A stretch of DNA of 64,000 nt, taken from positions 496,001 through 560,000 of the forward strand of contig NZ_VFNI01000003.1 of the NCBI RefSeq assembly GCF_006715495.1, written 5' to 3'. This document shows, in pieces, positions 54,398 to 62,857 of the stretch (within the stretch, counting starts at the first letter, position 1; each line of letters opens with the position of its first letter). A program made the position numbers and the translations under genes. The stretch is from Herbaspirillum sp. SJZ106. Lineage in GTDB: Bacteria; Pseudomonadota; Gammaproteobacteria; Burkholderiales; Burkholderiaceae_D. The notes beneath the pieces were generated by a model that saw only the letters and a list, made by a program, of their open reading frames with translations, did no database searches and was not told the DNA's origin.

Positions 54398-55126
54398 ATG
54401 GAATTTCTGGCAAATCTGAACTGGATCGCGGTTGGGCAAATCATCCTGATCGACATCCTGCTCGGCGGCGACAACGCCATCGTGATCGCGCTGGCCTGCC
54501 GCAACCTGCCGGCCAAGCTGCGCATGAAGGGCATCGTCTGGGGCACCCTGGGCGCCATTGCGATCCGCATCGCCTTGATCGCTTTCGCCGTGACCATGCT
54601 GGAGCTGCCATACCTGAAACTGATCGGCGGCCTGTTGCTGCTGTGGATCGGCGTCAAGCTGCTCAACGAGGATGACGGCCATGCCGAAGTCAGCGGCAGC
54701 GACCGCCTGTGGGGCGCGGTCAAGACCGTGATCGTGGCCGACCTGGTGATGAGCCTGGATAACGTGATCGCCATCGCCAGCGCGGCCGAGCAAGCCGGCG
54801 AGCACCAGATGGCGCTGGTGGTATTCGGCATCGTCGTCAGCATTCCCATCATCGTCTGGGGCAGCACGCTGGTCTTGAAATTGATGGAGAAATTCCCAGT
54901 TATCATCACGCTGGGCGCCGCATTGCTCGGCTATATCGCCGGCGGCATGATTTTCAGCGATGTCGGCATCCAGCCGCACCTGCAGAGTTTCATCCCCGAC
55001 AGCGAATTCGTCGTTCCCGGCGCGCAATTGCACCTGAGCCTGCCCGGCCTGATCGGCGCCATCGGCGTGGTGCTGGTCGGACTGAACCTGAAGCGCAGGA
55101 CGCAGGAGAAGAGCGGCCAGCCCTGA
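54398..55126 (+). CDS. TerC-family integral membrane protein (YjbE-like)
   Basis: A 242-residue membrane protein with seven or so helices and the two TerC motifs with buried acidic residues, LLGGDNAIVIALA (about 22-34) and VMSLDNVIAIASA. Members are linked to metal-ion (manganese/calcium) export or to tellurite resistance; the ion is not known here. The AAAGGAAACGA ribosome site precedes the ATG. I looked for a manganese riboswitch in the 146-base leader and saw none. It is a single-gene unit. Confidence 0.9.
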   Translation: MEFLANLNWIAVGQIILIDILLGGDNAIVIALACRNLPAKLRMKGIVWGTLGAIAIRIALIAFAVTMLELPYLKLIGGLLLLWIGVKLLNEDDGHAEVSGSDRLWGAVKTVIVADLVMSLDNVIAIASAAEQAGEHQMALVVFGIVVSIPIIVWGSTLVLKLMEKFPVIITLGAALLGYIAGGMIFSDVGIQPHLQSFIPDSEFVVPGAQLHLSLPGLIGAIGVVLVGLNLKRRTQEKSGQP

Positions 55127-55270
55127 GCCGGCCAGCCGGATCAGCCGCGCACGCTTGATCCAGGTCAGCGTGGCGGAGATTAAATTCTGCTAGTTTGGAA
55201 GTATTTCTCTTTGCAGCACCATGGGCGCTGCCGATACTGGCAACGTCTTCCATTTTTAAACAGGAACGCA

Positions 55271-55777
55271 ATGAAAACCGCTGTCGGCAACAAGAAGCAA
55301 CAAGGTTTCACCCTGATCGAACTGATGGTGACGCTGGCCATCATCGGCATCCTCGCCACCATCGGCGCTACACAGTTCCAGGACTACATCGCGCGTTCGC
55401 GCGTGGCCGAAGGGCTGAACCTGGCCGCACCTTACAAGCTGGCGGTGGCGGAGCAGGCCAATACCAACAATGGCGTCTTCACAGTGGCGCAGCTGGGATT
55501 GCCGGGCTTCGTAAAAACCGAGAATGTGGAAAACATCACTGTCACTCCCATGCAAACGCGCGGCGTGGGCGGCGTCATTACGATCACTTTCAGCAAGCGT
55601 GTCGGCAACGGCGGCACATTGACGTTGACCCCGACCCTGACCGCCTCTTCCATCCAATGGCAGTGCGCGGCAGCCGGTGTGGCGCAGGCAACGGCGCCGG
55701 AAGGCGCGCCGCGCAATAGCGGCTTTGCCGCCGGCACGCTGGAAGCGCGCTACGCGCCCGCCAACTGCCGTGAATGA
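55271..55777 (+). CDS. Type IV pilin major-subunit-like protein (PilA-like)
   Basis: A 168-residue prepilin. The leader MKTAVGNKKQQG ends at the prepilin-peptidase site G12/F13, followed by FTLIELMVTLAIIGILAT with Glu5 of the mature pilin. The C-terminal part contains two cysteines (QWQC and ANC, the second 4 residues from the end) that would form the pilin disulfide loop. No other pilus gene is in the window, so assembly proteins must be elsewhere. A CAGGAA ribosome site precedes the ATG at 55271. The following hairpin ends the transcript. Confidence 0.93.
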   Translation: MKTAVGNKKQQGFTLIELMVTLAIIGILATIGATQFQDYIARSRVAEGLNLAAPYKLAVAEQANTNNGVFTVAQLGLPGFVKTENVENITVTPMQTRGVGGVITITFSKRVGNGGTLTLTPTLTASSIQWQCAAAGVAQATAPEGAPRNSGFAAGTLEARYAPANCRE

Positions 55778-55810
55778 TTCGCCATCGGAAGGACTGCCTG
55801 AGCACCCATG

Positions 55811-55836
55811 AAAAAGCGCCCTGCGGGGCGCTTTTT
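55811..55836. terminator. Bidirectional terminator between the pilin gene and moaC
   Basis: A perfect 11-bp stem (AAAAAGCGCCC / GGGCGCTTTTT) with a 4-base loop between convergent genes, with T-runs on both strands. Confidence 0.93.
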
Positions 55837-55844
55837 CGCAAGGC

Positions 55845-56354
55845 CTATGGCCGCGCCATGCTGATATCGCTTTTCCCGCCGCGTTTTTCCGTCACGCAGA
55901 TATCGGTCATCACCATGGTCTTGTCGACCGCCTTGCTCATGTCGTAGACGGTCAATAACCCGACCTGCACCGCCGTCAGCGCTTCCATTTCCACCCCGGT
56001 CTTGCCATGGGTTTCCACGCGCGCGGTGCATCGCACGCTGGCGTTGGCGGCGTCGGTTTCAAACTCCACCGCCACCCGCGTCAGCGCCAGCGGATGGCAC
56101 AGCGGGATCAGGTCCGACGTGCGCTTGGCGGCCATGATGGCGGCGATGCGCGCAATGCCCAGGACATCGCCCTTCTTGGCGGTGCCGGATTCGATGATGG
56201 CCAGCGTCTCCGGTTTCATGCGGATCACGCCGCTGGCCACAGCCACGCGGTGCGATTCGCGCTTGCCGCCGACGTCGACCATGTGGGCCTGGCCGCCTTG
56301 GTCGAAATGGGTGAGGCCGTCGCTGGGAGGTTGCTGGTCGCTGGGTATGCTCAT
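55845..56354 (-). CDS. moaC: Cyclic pyranopterin monophosphate synthase
   Basis: MoaC (169 residues) converts 3',8-cyclo-7,8-dihydro-GTP to cyclic pyranopterin monophosphate in molybdenum-cofactor synthesis. Typical segments are [64 protein letters not shown] and [10 protein letters not shown]. The ATG at 56354 (MSIPSDQQ) is preferred; longer in-frame sequence overlaps the divergent promoter. No other mo-cofactor genes are adjacent. Confidence 0.96.
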   Translation of the reverse strand: MSIPSDQQPPSDGLTHFDQGGQAHMVDVGGKRESHRVAVASGVIRMKPETLAIIESGTAKKGDVLGIARIAAIMAAKRTSDLIPLCHPLALTRVAVEFETDAANASVRCTARVETHGKTGVEMEALTAVQVGLLTVYDMSKAVDKTMVMTDICVTEKRGGKSDISMARP

Positions 56355-56489
56355 GTGCCGATCTGCCGGGGAAAATGATGAACGAAGAAACAGAGCAGGT
56401 ATCATAGCAGGCGTGCCGGGCCTGTTCGCAGCGACTGCTGCGGGCATTCTCGTTTTCAGCACGACGGCAATCCTTTTCCGATTTTGTCC

Positions 56490-58046
56490 ATGCAACAATC
56501 CGAGATTTCGTCTGTTAGCCCATCATTTCATCCGGCGCGCAGGATGCTGGCGCGCGCGCTGACGGCGGCGCTGCTGCTGTTGCCCACCGTGCCGCTGACG
56601 ATCGCCCCGGTGGCGAGCGTGGCGCAGAACCTGCCGACCTTGGGCGATACCGAGCGCGAAGGACTGTCGCCGCTGATGGAGCGCAAGCTGGGCGAGCAGA
56701 TCATGCACGACATCCGCAGCGACCGCGACTACATCGACGATGGCCCGGTGTCGGAATACCTCAACAATTTCGGCCTGAACCTGGTATCGATCCATCCCGA
56801 AGTCCGCGGCGAAGCCGGTTTCGATTTCCAGTTCTTCATGGTGCGCGACCCGACGCTCAACGCCTTCGCGTTGCCGGGCGGCTTCATCGGCGTCAACAGC
56901 GGCCTGATCCTGGCGGCGCAATCCGAATCCGAACTGGCCGGCGTGCTGTCGCACGAAATCGGCCACGTCGCGCAGCGCCACATCGCGCGCATGCTGGGGC
57001 AGCAGAAGCAGAATTCCATGATCCAGCTGGCCGCCATCGTGCTGGGCGCCCTGGCGGGCGTGTCCCGGGCCGGCGGCGATGCCGCCATGGCGACCATGAT
57101 GGGCGGCACCGGCCTGGCCATCCAGCGCCAGCTCAATTTCAGTCGCGATGCCGAGCGCGAGGCCGACCGCATCGGATTGCAAATCATGCGCGATGGCGGT
57201 TTCGACCCGTCCGGCATGGTCACCTTCTTCGGCCGCTTGCAGACGGCTTCCCGCAATTTCACCGATGCCGTGCCGCCTTACCTGCTGACCCACCCGCTGA
57301 CGACGGAACGCATCGCCGACATCGAGGCGCGCATCCGCGACCAGCGCTACAAGCAGCGTGTGGACAATCCCGAATTCCAGCTGGTGCGCGCGCGTACCCA
57401 GGTTCTGCAAAACGAATCGATACAAGGGCTGCGCGATGTGGCCGAGCGCTTCCAGAGCCAGATGAAGCAGAACACCAAGCTGCAGACGATGTCCGCCAAG
57501 TACGGCCTGGCGTACGTCTACTACCGGCAGAACAAGCTGGAGCAGGCCGAAGCCATGCTCAAGGAGGCGCAGGAGGCGTCGCAGCCGTTGCAGACCGGCA
57601 TCATGCTCGCCAGCCTGGAGATCGACATCAAGATCGCCCGCAAGCAAGGCCAGCAGGCGCTGCAATTGGCCGAGGCGATGCGCAAGCAGTTTCCGATCTC
57701 GCGCGTGGCGGCGCGCCAGTATGGCGATGCCCTGATTGCGGCCCAGCGTCATGACCAGGCGGTGGCGTATCTGCGCGACCAGGCGCAGCTCTACCGTACC
57801 GATCCGCAGATCCAGAAACAACTGGCGAAAGTCTATGCGGCGCAGGGCAAGCAGGCGCTGCAGCATCTGGCGCTGGCCGAAGCCTATGCCTTGAATGGCA
57901 GCCTGCTGGCCGCCATCGAGCAGTTGGGGATCGCGCGCCGCGCGCCCGACGCTACCTTCTACGACCAGGCCATGATCGATGCGCGCGAGCGCGAGTGGAA
58001 GGAAAAATGGAAGGATGAATCCAAGGACATGAAGGATCGCGGTTAA
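56490..58046 (+). CDS. M48-family metalloprotease with TPR repeats (BepA/YfgC-like)
   Basis: A 518-residue periplasmic protease and chaperone for outer-membrane protein quality control. A signal peptide lies in residues 1-46 (hydrophobic core [18 protein letters not shown], cleavage near SVAQ). The zinc motif is HEIGH (His155, Glu156, His159), with the third ligand Glu in the EREAD segment. The C-terminal half is TPR-like ([20 protein letters not shown]). The order of features matches E. coli BepA. The ATG at 56490 is preferred over a TTG two codons upstream. Divergent from moaC. Confidence 0.92.
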   Translation: MQQSEISSVSPSFHPARRMLARALTAALLLLPTVPLTIAPVASVAQNLPTLGDTEREGLSPLMERKLGEQIMHDIRSDRDYIDDGPVSEYLNNFGLNLVSIHPEVRGEAGFDFQFFMVRDPTLNAFALPGGFIGVNSGLILAAQSESELAGVLSHEIGHVAQRHIARMLGQQKQNSMIQLAAIVLGALAGVSRAGGDAAMATMMGGTGLAIQRQLNFSRDAEREADRIGLQIMRDGGFDPSGMVTFFGRLQTASRNFTDAVPPYLLTHPLTTERIADIEARIRDQRYKQRVDNPEFQLVRARTQVLQNESIQGLRDVAERFQSQMKQNTKLQTMSAKYGLAYVYYRQNKLEQAEAMLKEAQEASQPLQTGIMLASLEIDIKIARKQGQQALQLAEAMRKQFPISRVAARQYGDALIAAQRHDQAVAYLRDQAQLYRTDPQIQKQLAKVYAAQGKQALQHLALAEAYALNGSLLAAIEQLGIARRAPDATFYDQAMIDAREREWKEKWKDESKDMKDRG

Positions 58047-58077
58047 CGCAAATCTTCAGCCGGACTTCAGCAGGACT

Positions 58078-58683
58078 TCATTCCGGGCGGGGCATGGCGA
58101 CAAAGCCGAAGTGCCGCGCCAGCTCGTTCGCATCCAGGCGCTGCACGGTGAGCGCGCGGCCGGCATGTTCAAGCTTGAGCACGGCGCCGGGGTTGCCGCC
58201 TTCCATCCAGCGTAGCAGCGCATCCTCGTCGGCGCTGCCGTCCACCCGCAAGGCGCCGAGCATGTGCGCCATGTCGCGGTCGTCCAGCGCGCCGGCTTTC
58301 TCCCCCTCCTTGAGGTACAAGCGCCCGTGCTGGTCGAGCCAGGCGGCATCGATTTTGTCCATGCGCTGGCCGGTGTGCAGGACGAGTTCGGGATGGCCAT
58401 TGGCGCCCGGTTGGGTGCGCACGATGTAGGGCATCAGTTCGAGATCGACATACACGCGCTGCGGGCCGTTCTGGAAATACCAGCGGCCGGTTTCGTCGGC
58501 GGCGTAATTGCGTTCGATGAAGGCCAGCAAGGCCGGGTGCGCGATGCGGTCGCCGGGCAGGCCGAGATGCTGCGCGCGCTCGTCGCGCATGCGCCAGCCG
58601 CCGCGCGCATCCAGTCGCAGCCAGCCGAAGCAATGCGGCACGTTGGGCCATTTGGCCATGGCCTGGCGGACGATCTCATCCAT
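58078..58683 (-). CDS. Conserved protein of unknown function
   Basis: A 201-residue soluble protein that I cannot assign to a named family with confidence. Sequence features are KWPNVPHCFGWLRLDARGGW near the start, GRWYFQNGPQRVYVDLELMP in the middle and HGRLYLKEGEKAGALDD after it; the overall impression is a beta-rich, DUF-type protein. It overlaps the hydrolase gene upstream by 8 bases and is therefore translated with it. The ATG at 58683 (MDEIVRQAMAKW) is chosen because it fits this overlap. Confidence 0.75.
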   Translation of the reverse strand: MDEIVRQAMAKWPNVPHCFGWLRLDARGGWRMRDERAQHLGLPGDRIAHPALLAFIERNYAADETGRWYFQNGPQRVYVDLELMPYIVRTQPGANGHPELVLHTGQRMDKIDAAWLDQHGRLYLKEGEKAGALDDRDMAHMLGALRVDGSADEDALLRWMEGGNPGAVLKLEHAGRALTVQRLDANELARHFGFVAMPRPE

Positions 58684-59668
58684 GAATGCCTTCCTTTGGC
58701 TCCGTGAAGGCAGACTCGCTCTTGCCTTCCAGGAAATGCAGCAGCCGGCGCGGCAGCCAGTCCAGCCGCCCCGGCGGTCCGCCGGCGGCGAAGCCCACGT
58801 GCCCGCCTTGCTCAGGGTACTCCAGTACCACTTCGGGCGCAGCCGTGCGCGGCAGATGGCGGGCCGGCAGGAACGGGTCGTTTTGGGCATTCAAGACCAG
58901 CGTAGGCACCGTGATGTCGTGCAGGATGTGCCTGGCGCTGGCGCGGTCCCAGTAATCGTCGGTGTTGCGGTAGCCGTGCAGCGGCGCGGTGACCACGTTG
59001 TCGAAGGCATGCAGGTCGCGCGCGGCCAGCAGCGCTTCGCGGTCGAACAGGCCGGGGAACTGATCCAGTTTCACCAGGCACTTGGGCCGCATGGTGCGCA
59101 GGAATACCCAGGTGTAGAGGCGGTTGAAGCCGCGCGCCAGCGCCGCGCCGCCGCCGGCCAGGTCGAGCGGCGCCGACACCGCGCAAGCGGCGTCGACGAT
59201 CTCTGCTTCATGCTGCGATTCGCCCAGCCAGCGCAACAATGCATTGGCGCCGAGCGAGACGCCGGCGGCATACAGGTGCGTGGCGCCCAGGTCCGACTGG
59301 CGCTGCTTGAGCCGCCGCAAGATCCAGTCCAGTTCCGCGGAATCCCCCGAATGGTAGAAGCGCGGCGCCAGGTTGATTTCGCCTGAACAGCCGCGAAAAT
59401 GCGGCACTGCGCCGTGCCAGCCGCGCCGTTGCACTTCGGCCATCAGCGAGCGGCTGTAGTGGCTGTCCGATGAGCCTTCCAGGCCATGGAACAACACCAC
59501 CAGCGGGCGGCCGGGTTTGCCGTCGACGAAATCGACATCGACGAAGTCGCCATCGGGCGCTTGCCAGCGTTCGCGCCGATAGGTCACCGGCGGCTTGGCG
59601 ATGAAGGTCGACGGATAGATGGTTTGCAGGTGACCGCCGGGAAGCCAGCGGGGCGGGATGTAAAGCAT
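58676..59668 (-). CDS. YheT-like alpha/beta hydrolase
   Basis: A 330-residue alpha/beta hydrolase of the YheT/ABHD1-3 group. Segments are PPRWLPGGHLQTIYP at the start, VVLFHGLEGSSDSHYSRSL (oxyanion region), FRGCSGEIN, nucleophile Ser138 in AAGVSLGANALLRW, the Asp in LNAQNDPFLP and the His in YPEQGGHVGF. All three catalytic residues are present. Substrate unknown, probably an ester. The ATG at 59668 (MLYIPPRW) is preferred over a TTG seven codons upstream. Confidence 0.92.
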   Translation of the reverse strand: MLYIPPRWLPGGHLQTIYPSTFIAKPPVTYRRERWQAPDGDFVDVDFVDGKPGRPLVVLFHGLEGSSDSHYSRSLMAEVQRRGWHGAVPHFRGCSGEINLAPRFYHSGDSAELDWILRRLKQRQSDLGATHLYAAGVSLGANALLRWLGESQHEAEIVDAACAVSAPLDLAGGGAALARGFNRLYTWVFLRTMRPKCLVKLDQFPGLFDREALLAARDLHAFDNVVTAPLHGYRNTDDYWDRASARHILHDITVPTLVLNAQNDPFLPARHLPRTAAPEVVLEYPEQGGHVGFAAGGPPGRLDWLPRRLLHFLEGKSESAFTEPKEGIHG

Positions 59669-59724
59669 GGTGCGGCCTTGTTGTGCCAATGGTGGCTAGT
59701 GGGCGGGTAGTGGGAATAGGGGCG

Positions 59725-60159
59725 TCAGTGCAGCATGGCGCCGCTGGTAATCGGTTCGGCCGGCGCCGCGCCCGGCGCCACCGAGGCATGGTGCATCACC
59801 ATGCGCCAGCCCAGCGCGGTTTTCATGTAGACATTGGTGGCGATGACATGCACCTCGGATTGCGTATCGTTGCCGTGGTTGATCTCTTCGACCACGCTGT
59901 GCACCGCCGTCATCATGTTCTGCGTGGCGTGCAACTGGCGCGGCCGGATATGCAGGCCGCCATTGCCCAGGATGTCTTCCCACGCCGCGCGGATTTCGGC
60001 ATGGCCCACCAGGCGCCGGGAGCCGGGGTGGATGCAGACGATCTCCTCGTCTTCGGCCCACAGGGCCATCAGCGCTTCCAGGTCGGCGCGGGCGAGGGCG
60101 TCGTAGTAGGCGGCTTCGATTTCATCGGGGGAGCCATGGATCATGCTGGCGCGGGGCAT
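59725..60159 (-). CDS. SnoaL-like / NTF2-fold protein
   Basis: A 144-residue single-domain protein with the NTF2-like fold pattern: DEIEAAYYDALARADLEAL, MALWAEDEEIVCIHPGSRR and RAAWEDILGNGGLHI, followed by beta strands with conserved His residues. It may be a small ligand-binding protein or ketosteroid-isomerase-like enzyme; substrate unknown. GGAGA precedes the ATG at 60159. It is in the same orientation as the hydrolase pair downstream. Confidence 0.85.
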   Translation of the reverse strand: MPRASMIHGSPDEIEAAYYDALARADLEALMALWAEDEEIVCIHPGSRRLVGHAEIRAAWEDILGNGGLHIRPRQLHATQNMMTAVHSVVEEINHGNDTQSEVHVIATNVYMKTALGWRMVMHHASVAPGAAPAEPITSGAMLH

Positions 60160-60200
60160 GGGAATCTCCGAAGCAGATGAGCCAGTTTAAACAGGCTCGG

Positions 60201-60224
60201 AAAAAGAGGGCCAGCGGCCCTCTT
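60201..60224 (-). terminator. Terminator of the ilvE-zinc-finger operon
   Basis: On the minus strand a 9-bp stem (AAGAGGGCC / GGCCCTCTT, 3-base loop) continues into a T-run just after the zinc-finger gene. Confidence 0.85.
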
Positions 60225-60234
60225 GGTTTTTGTT

Positions 60235-60435
60235 TCAGTGGCCCTTGACCACGGTGCCCGGCTTCAACTGGTACTGGGTGCCGCAGTACGGGCATTTGGC
60301 CGCGCCATGGTCGTCCAGTTCCAGGAACACGCGCGGGTGCGAGGACCAGCTGGTCATGTTGGGGTTGGGGCAGTGGGCCGGCAGGTCCTTGCCTTCGAGT
60401 TGGACGACTGCCTGGGATGCTTGAGCTTGGCTCAT
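60235..60435 (-). CDS. Small zinc-finger protein (zf-CHCC type)
   Basis: A 66-residue protein with a CHCC-type zinc-finger pattern: Cys-Pro-Asn-Pro in HCPNPNMTSW, a central His in SSHPRVFLEL and Cys-x2-Cys in AKCPYCGTQYQL. It is homologous in pattern to the mitochondrial complex I NDUFS6 family and occurs next to ilvE in many Burkholderiales as I recall. Function unknown. Part of the ilvE transcript. Confidence 0.9.
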   Translation of the reverse strand: MSQAQASQAVVQLEGKDLPAHCPNPNMTSWSSHPRVFLELDDHGAAKCPYCGTQYQLKPGTVVKGH

Positions 60436-60501
60436 GTTTTTCTCCGTAGGTGATGCTGTTTGAGCGTTGAAACGTTGATGCGGTGAATGAATCCTGATGG
60501 C

Positions 60502-61422
60502 TTACACCAGCGTCAGCCAGTGCGCATATTGCGGCGCCTTGCCCGCGACCACGTCGAAGAACAGCGACTGCAGTTTCTCGGTGATGGGGCCGCGCGCGCC
60601 GTTGCCGATGGTGCGGCGGTCCAGTTCGCGGATCGGCGTGATCTCGGCGGCGGTGCCGGTGAAGAAGGCTTCGTCGGCGCAGTACATCTCGTCGCGCGTG
60701 ATGCGTTTTTCGATGACCTCGATGCCGAGGTCGCGCGCCATGGTCAGCACCGCGTCGCGGGTGATGCCGTCCAGGCAGGAGGCCAGGTCGGGCGTGTACA
60801 CGCGGCCGTTCTTGACGATGAAGACGTTCTCGCCGGAGCCTTCCGAAACGTAGCCGTCGGTGTCCAGCAGCAGCGCTTCGTCGTAGCCGTCGGCCAGCGC
60901 TTCCTGGTTGGCCAGGATGGAGTTGATGTAGTAGCCGCAGGCCTTGGCGCGCACCAGCGACACATTGACGTGGTGGCGCGAGAACGACGAGGTCTTCACG
61001 CGGATGCCTTTGGCGATGCCGTCTTCGCCCAGGTAGGCGCCCCAGGGCCAGGCGGCGATGGCGACATGGATCTTGTTGCCCTTGGCGGACACCCCCAGTT
61101 TTTCCGAACCGATCCACACCAGCGGGCGGATATAGCAGGACTCCAGCTGGTTCTCGCGCACTACCTGGCGCTGCGCTTCATAGATGGTTTCCTGGTCGAA
61201 CGGCACTTCCATCTGGAAGATCTTGGCCGAGTTGAACAGGCGTTGCGTGTGTTCCTTGAGGCGGAAAATCGCCGTGCCTTGCGCTGTCTTGTAAGCGCGC
61301 ACGCCTTCGAACACGCCCATGCCGTAATGCAGGGTGTGGGTGAGCACGTGGATGGTGGCGTCGCGCCAGTCGACCAGCTCGCCATCCTTCCAGATTTTGC
61401 CGTCGCGGTCTGCCATGGACAT
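60502..61422 (-). CDS. ilvE: Branched-chain amino acid aminotransferase
   Basis: A 306-residue class IV PLP enzyme that interconverts branched-chain amino acids and their keto acids. The PLP lysine is Lys160 in VSLVRAKACGYYINS. Other segments are HYGMGVFEGVRAYKT, SCYIRPLVWIGSEK, DGYVSEGSGENVFIV and ADEAFFTGTAAEITPIREL. GAGGAG precedes the ATG at 61422 (MSMADRDGK); a second ATG lies two codons later. It is divergent from azlCD and followed by the zinc-finger gene. Confidence 0.96.
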   Translation of the reverse strand: MSMADRDGKIWKDGELVDWRDATIHVLTHTLHYGMGVFEGVRAYKTAQGTAIFRLKEHTQRLFNSAKIFQMEVPFDQETIYEAQRQVVRENQLESCYIRPLVWIGSEKLGVSAKGNKIHVAIAAWPWGAYLGEDGIAKGIRVKTSSFSRHHVNVSLVRAKACGYYINSILANQEALADGYDEALLLDTDGYVSEGSGENVFIVKNGRVYTPDLASCLDGITRDAVLTMARDLGIEVIEKRITRDEMYCADEAFFTGTAAEITPIRELDRRTIGNGARGPITEKLQSLFFDVVAGKAPQYAHWLTLV

Positions 61423-61589
61423 GATGGATGTCTCCTCGGGGAATAATCGGAAAACGGAACGAAAGAGCTCCATTTTAGCGGATTCAAGCGAGCAAAAACT
61501 TTCATCTGTAGAATGACTGGCTTGGGTAAAAATGCTGTGAGGCAAACTACACGGCCACCCATTTCATCAAGCGCAAAGCGGAAATAACA

Positions 61590-62378
61590 ATGCAGAAGGA
61601 GACGGGCGCCGCCGCGCCATCGGACAGCGCCGCGCTGCCGGAGGCGCGCCGCGTCGAAAGAGAAGCGTTTCAGGAAGGCTGGCGGGCCAGTGCCTCGACC
61701 ATACCGGCGGTGTTCGCCTGGGGGATCGTGTCGGGCATGGCCATGGTCAAGTCGGGCATGAGTATTTTCCAGTCGCTGGGCATGAGCCTGCTGGTGTATG
61801 CCGGTTCGGCGCAGTTCGCGGTGCTGCCGCTGCTGGCGGTGGGCACGCCGCTGCTGGTGGTGTTTTTCACGGCGATGATCGTCAATTTGCGCTTCGTCAT
61901 CTTCTCCGCCGCCGTGGCCCCGCATTTCGAGCATTTGCCCTGGTACCGCCGGGTCTGGTACGGCTTTTTCAACGGCGATATCTCGATGGCATTTTTTCCG
62001 CAGCGCTTCCCTCACCACACCGTGGGCCAGCCGGCCGGCAAGATCGGCTTCTTCGCGGCCATCTGCTATCCCGGCTGGGTGGCATGGCAACTGGGCGCGA
62101 CCATCGGCATCCTGCTGGCCAGCCAGATTCCGGAAAGCTGGAACATCGGCTTTGCCGGCACGCTGGCGCTGATTGCCATCATGATCCCGATGACCAACAA
62201 CCTGCCCGCGCTGGCCGGCGTGGTGGTGTCGGGCGCCGTGGCGGTGCTGGCGCTGCATTTTCCCTATCGCCTGGGGTTGCTGGCGGCGATGGTCCTGGGC
62301 ATGGCGGCGGCGCTGGCGGTGGACAAGTTCCTGCCGATGCGCGACAAGGATGATGAAGACGGGGCAACAGCCACATGA
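61590..62378 (+). CDS. azlC: AzlC-family branched-chain amino acid export permease
   Basis: A 262-residue inner-membrane protein with about seven helices and typical AzlC segments: AFQEGWRASASTIPAVFAWG, LLVYAGSAQFAVLPLLAVG, AMIVNLRFVIFSAAVAPHF and LALIAIMIPMTNNLPALAG. Together with AzlD it exports branched-chain amino acids. Its stop overlaps azlD by 4 bases. It is divergent from ilvE, 167 bases away. Confidence 0.93.
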   Translation: MQKETGAAAPSDSAALPEARRVEREAFQEGWRASASTIPAVFAWGIVSGMAMVKSGMSIFQSLGMSLLVYAGSAQFAVLPLLAVGTPLLVVFFTAMIVNLRFVIFSAAVAPHFEHLPWYRRVWYGFFNGDISMAFFPQRFPHHTVGQPAGKIGFFAAICYPGWVAWQLGATIGILLASQIPESWNIGFAGTLALIAIMIPMTNNLPALAGVVVSGAVAVLALHFPYRLGLLAAMVLGMAAALAVDKFLPMRDKDDEDGATAT

Positions 62379-62698
62379 GCGACTGGTATATCTGGGCGGC
62401 CATCGCCCTCATGACATTGTCCACGCTGATCACCCGCAGCGGTTTCTTTCTGTTCGGCCACGCCGTCAAGCTGCCGCCCCGGCTCAAGCATGCCTTGAGC
62501 TACGCGCCGGCGGCGGCAATGGCGGCCATTGTCATTCCCGACCTGGTGGCGGCCGAAGGCATCGTCGACGTCAGCCTGGCCAATCCCAAGCTGCTGGCAG
62601 GCATCGGCGGCGCGATTTTCTTCATTGCAACGCGGCATCTGCTGGGAACTATTGTGGCAGGAATGGCACTCTTTACAATATTGAGATTGATATTGTGA
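62375..62698 (+). CDS. azlD: AzlD-family branched-chain amino acid export subunit
   Basis: A 107-residue small membrane protein with three to four helices (WYIWAAIALMTLSTLITRSG, ALSYAPAAAMAAIVIP, TIVAGMALFTILRLIL). It is the standard partner of AzlC and overlaps it by 4 bases (ATGA). It ends 159 bases before pgk. Confidence 0.93.
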   Translation: MSDWYIWAAIALMTLSTLITRSGFFLFGHAVKLPPRLKHALSYAPAAAMAAIVIPDLVAAEGIVDVSLANPKLLAGIGGAIFFIATRHLLGTIVAGMALFTILRLIL

Positions 62699-62737
62699 GT
62701 GGTTGCCAGTCTGTAAACCTGAGCTCTTCCGCACCAT

Positions 62738-62811
62738 AGCCTGCCTGCAGGCAGCGCAGGGCGAATTACCGCCCGAACGATCCCCAGAAACCGTCTGGAA
62801 GCAGGCAGGCT
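62738..62811. repeat. Inverted repeat and palindrome upstream of pgk
   Basis: AGCCTGCCTGC (62738-62748) has its exact complement at 62801-62811, enclosing about 50 bases. Inside the first arm lies a perfect 14-base palindrome, CTGCCTGCAGGCAG (62741-62754). It may be a terminator-like structure after azlD or an operator for pgk. Confidence 0.65.
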
Positions 62812-62857
62812 GGAGTAAAATACTGCATTTTTCGCCCCCACCTTCGAATTTGGACCT

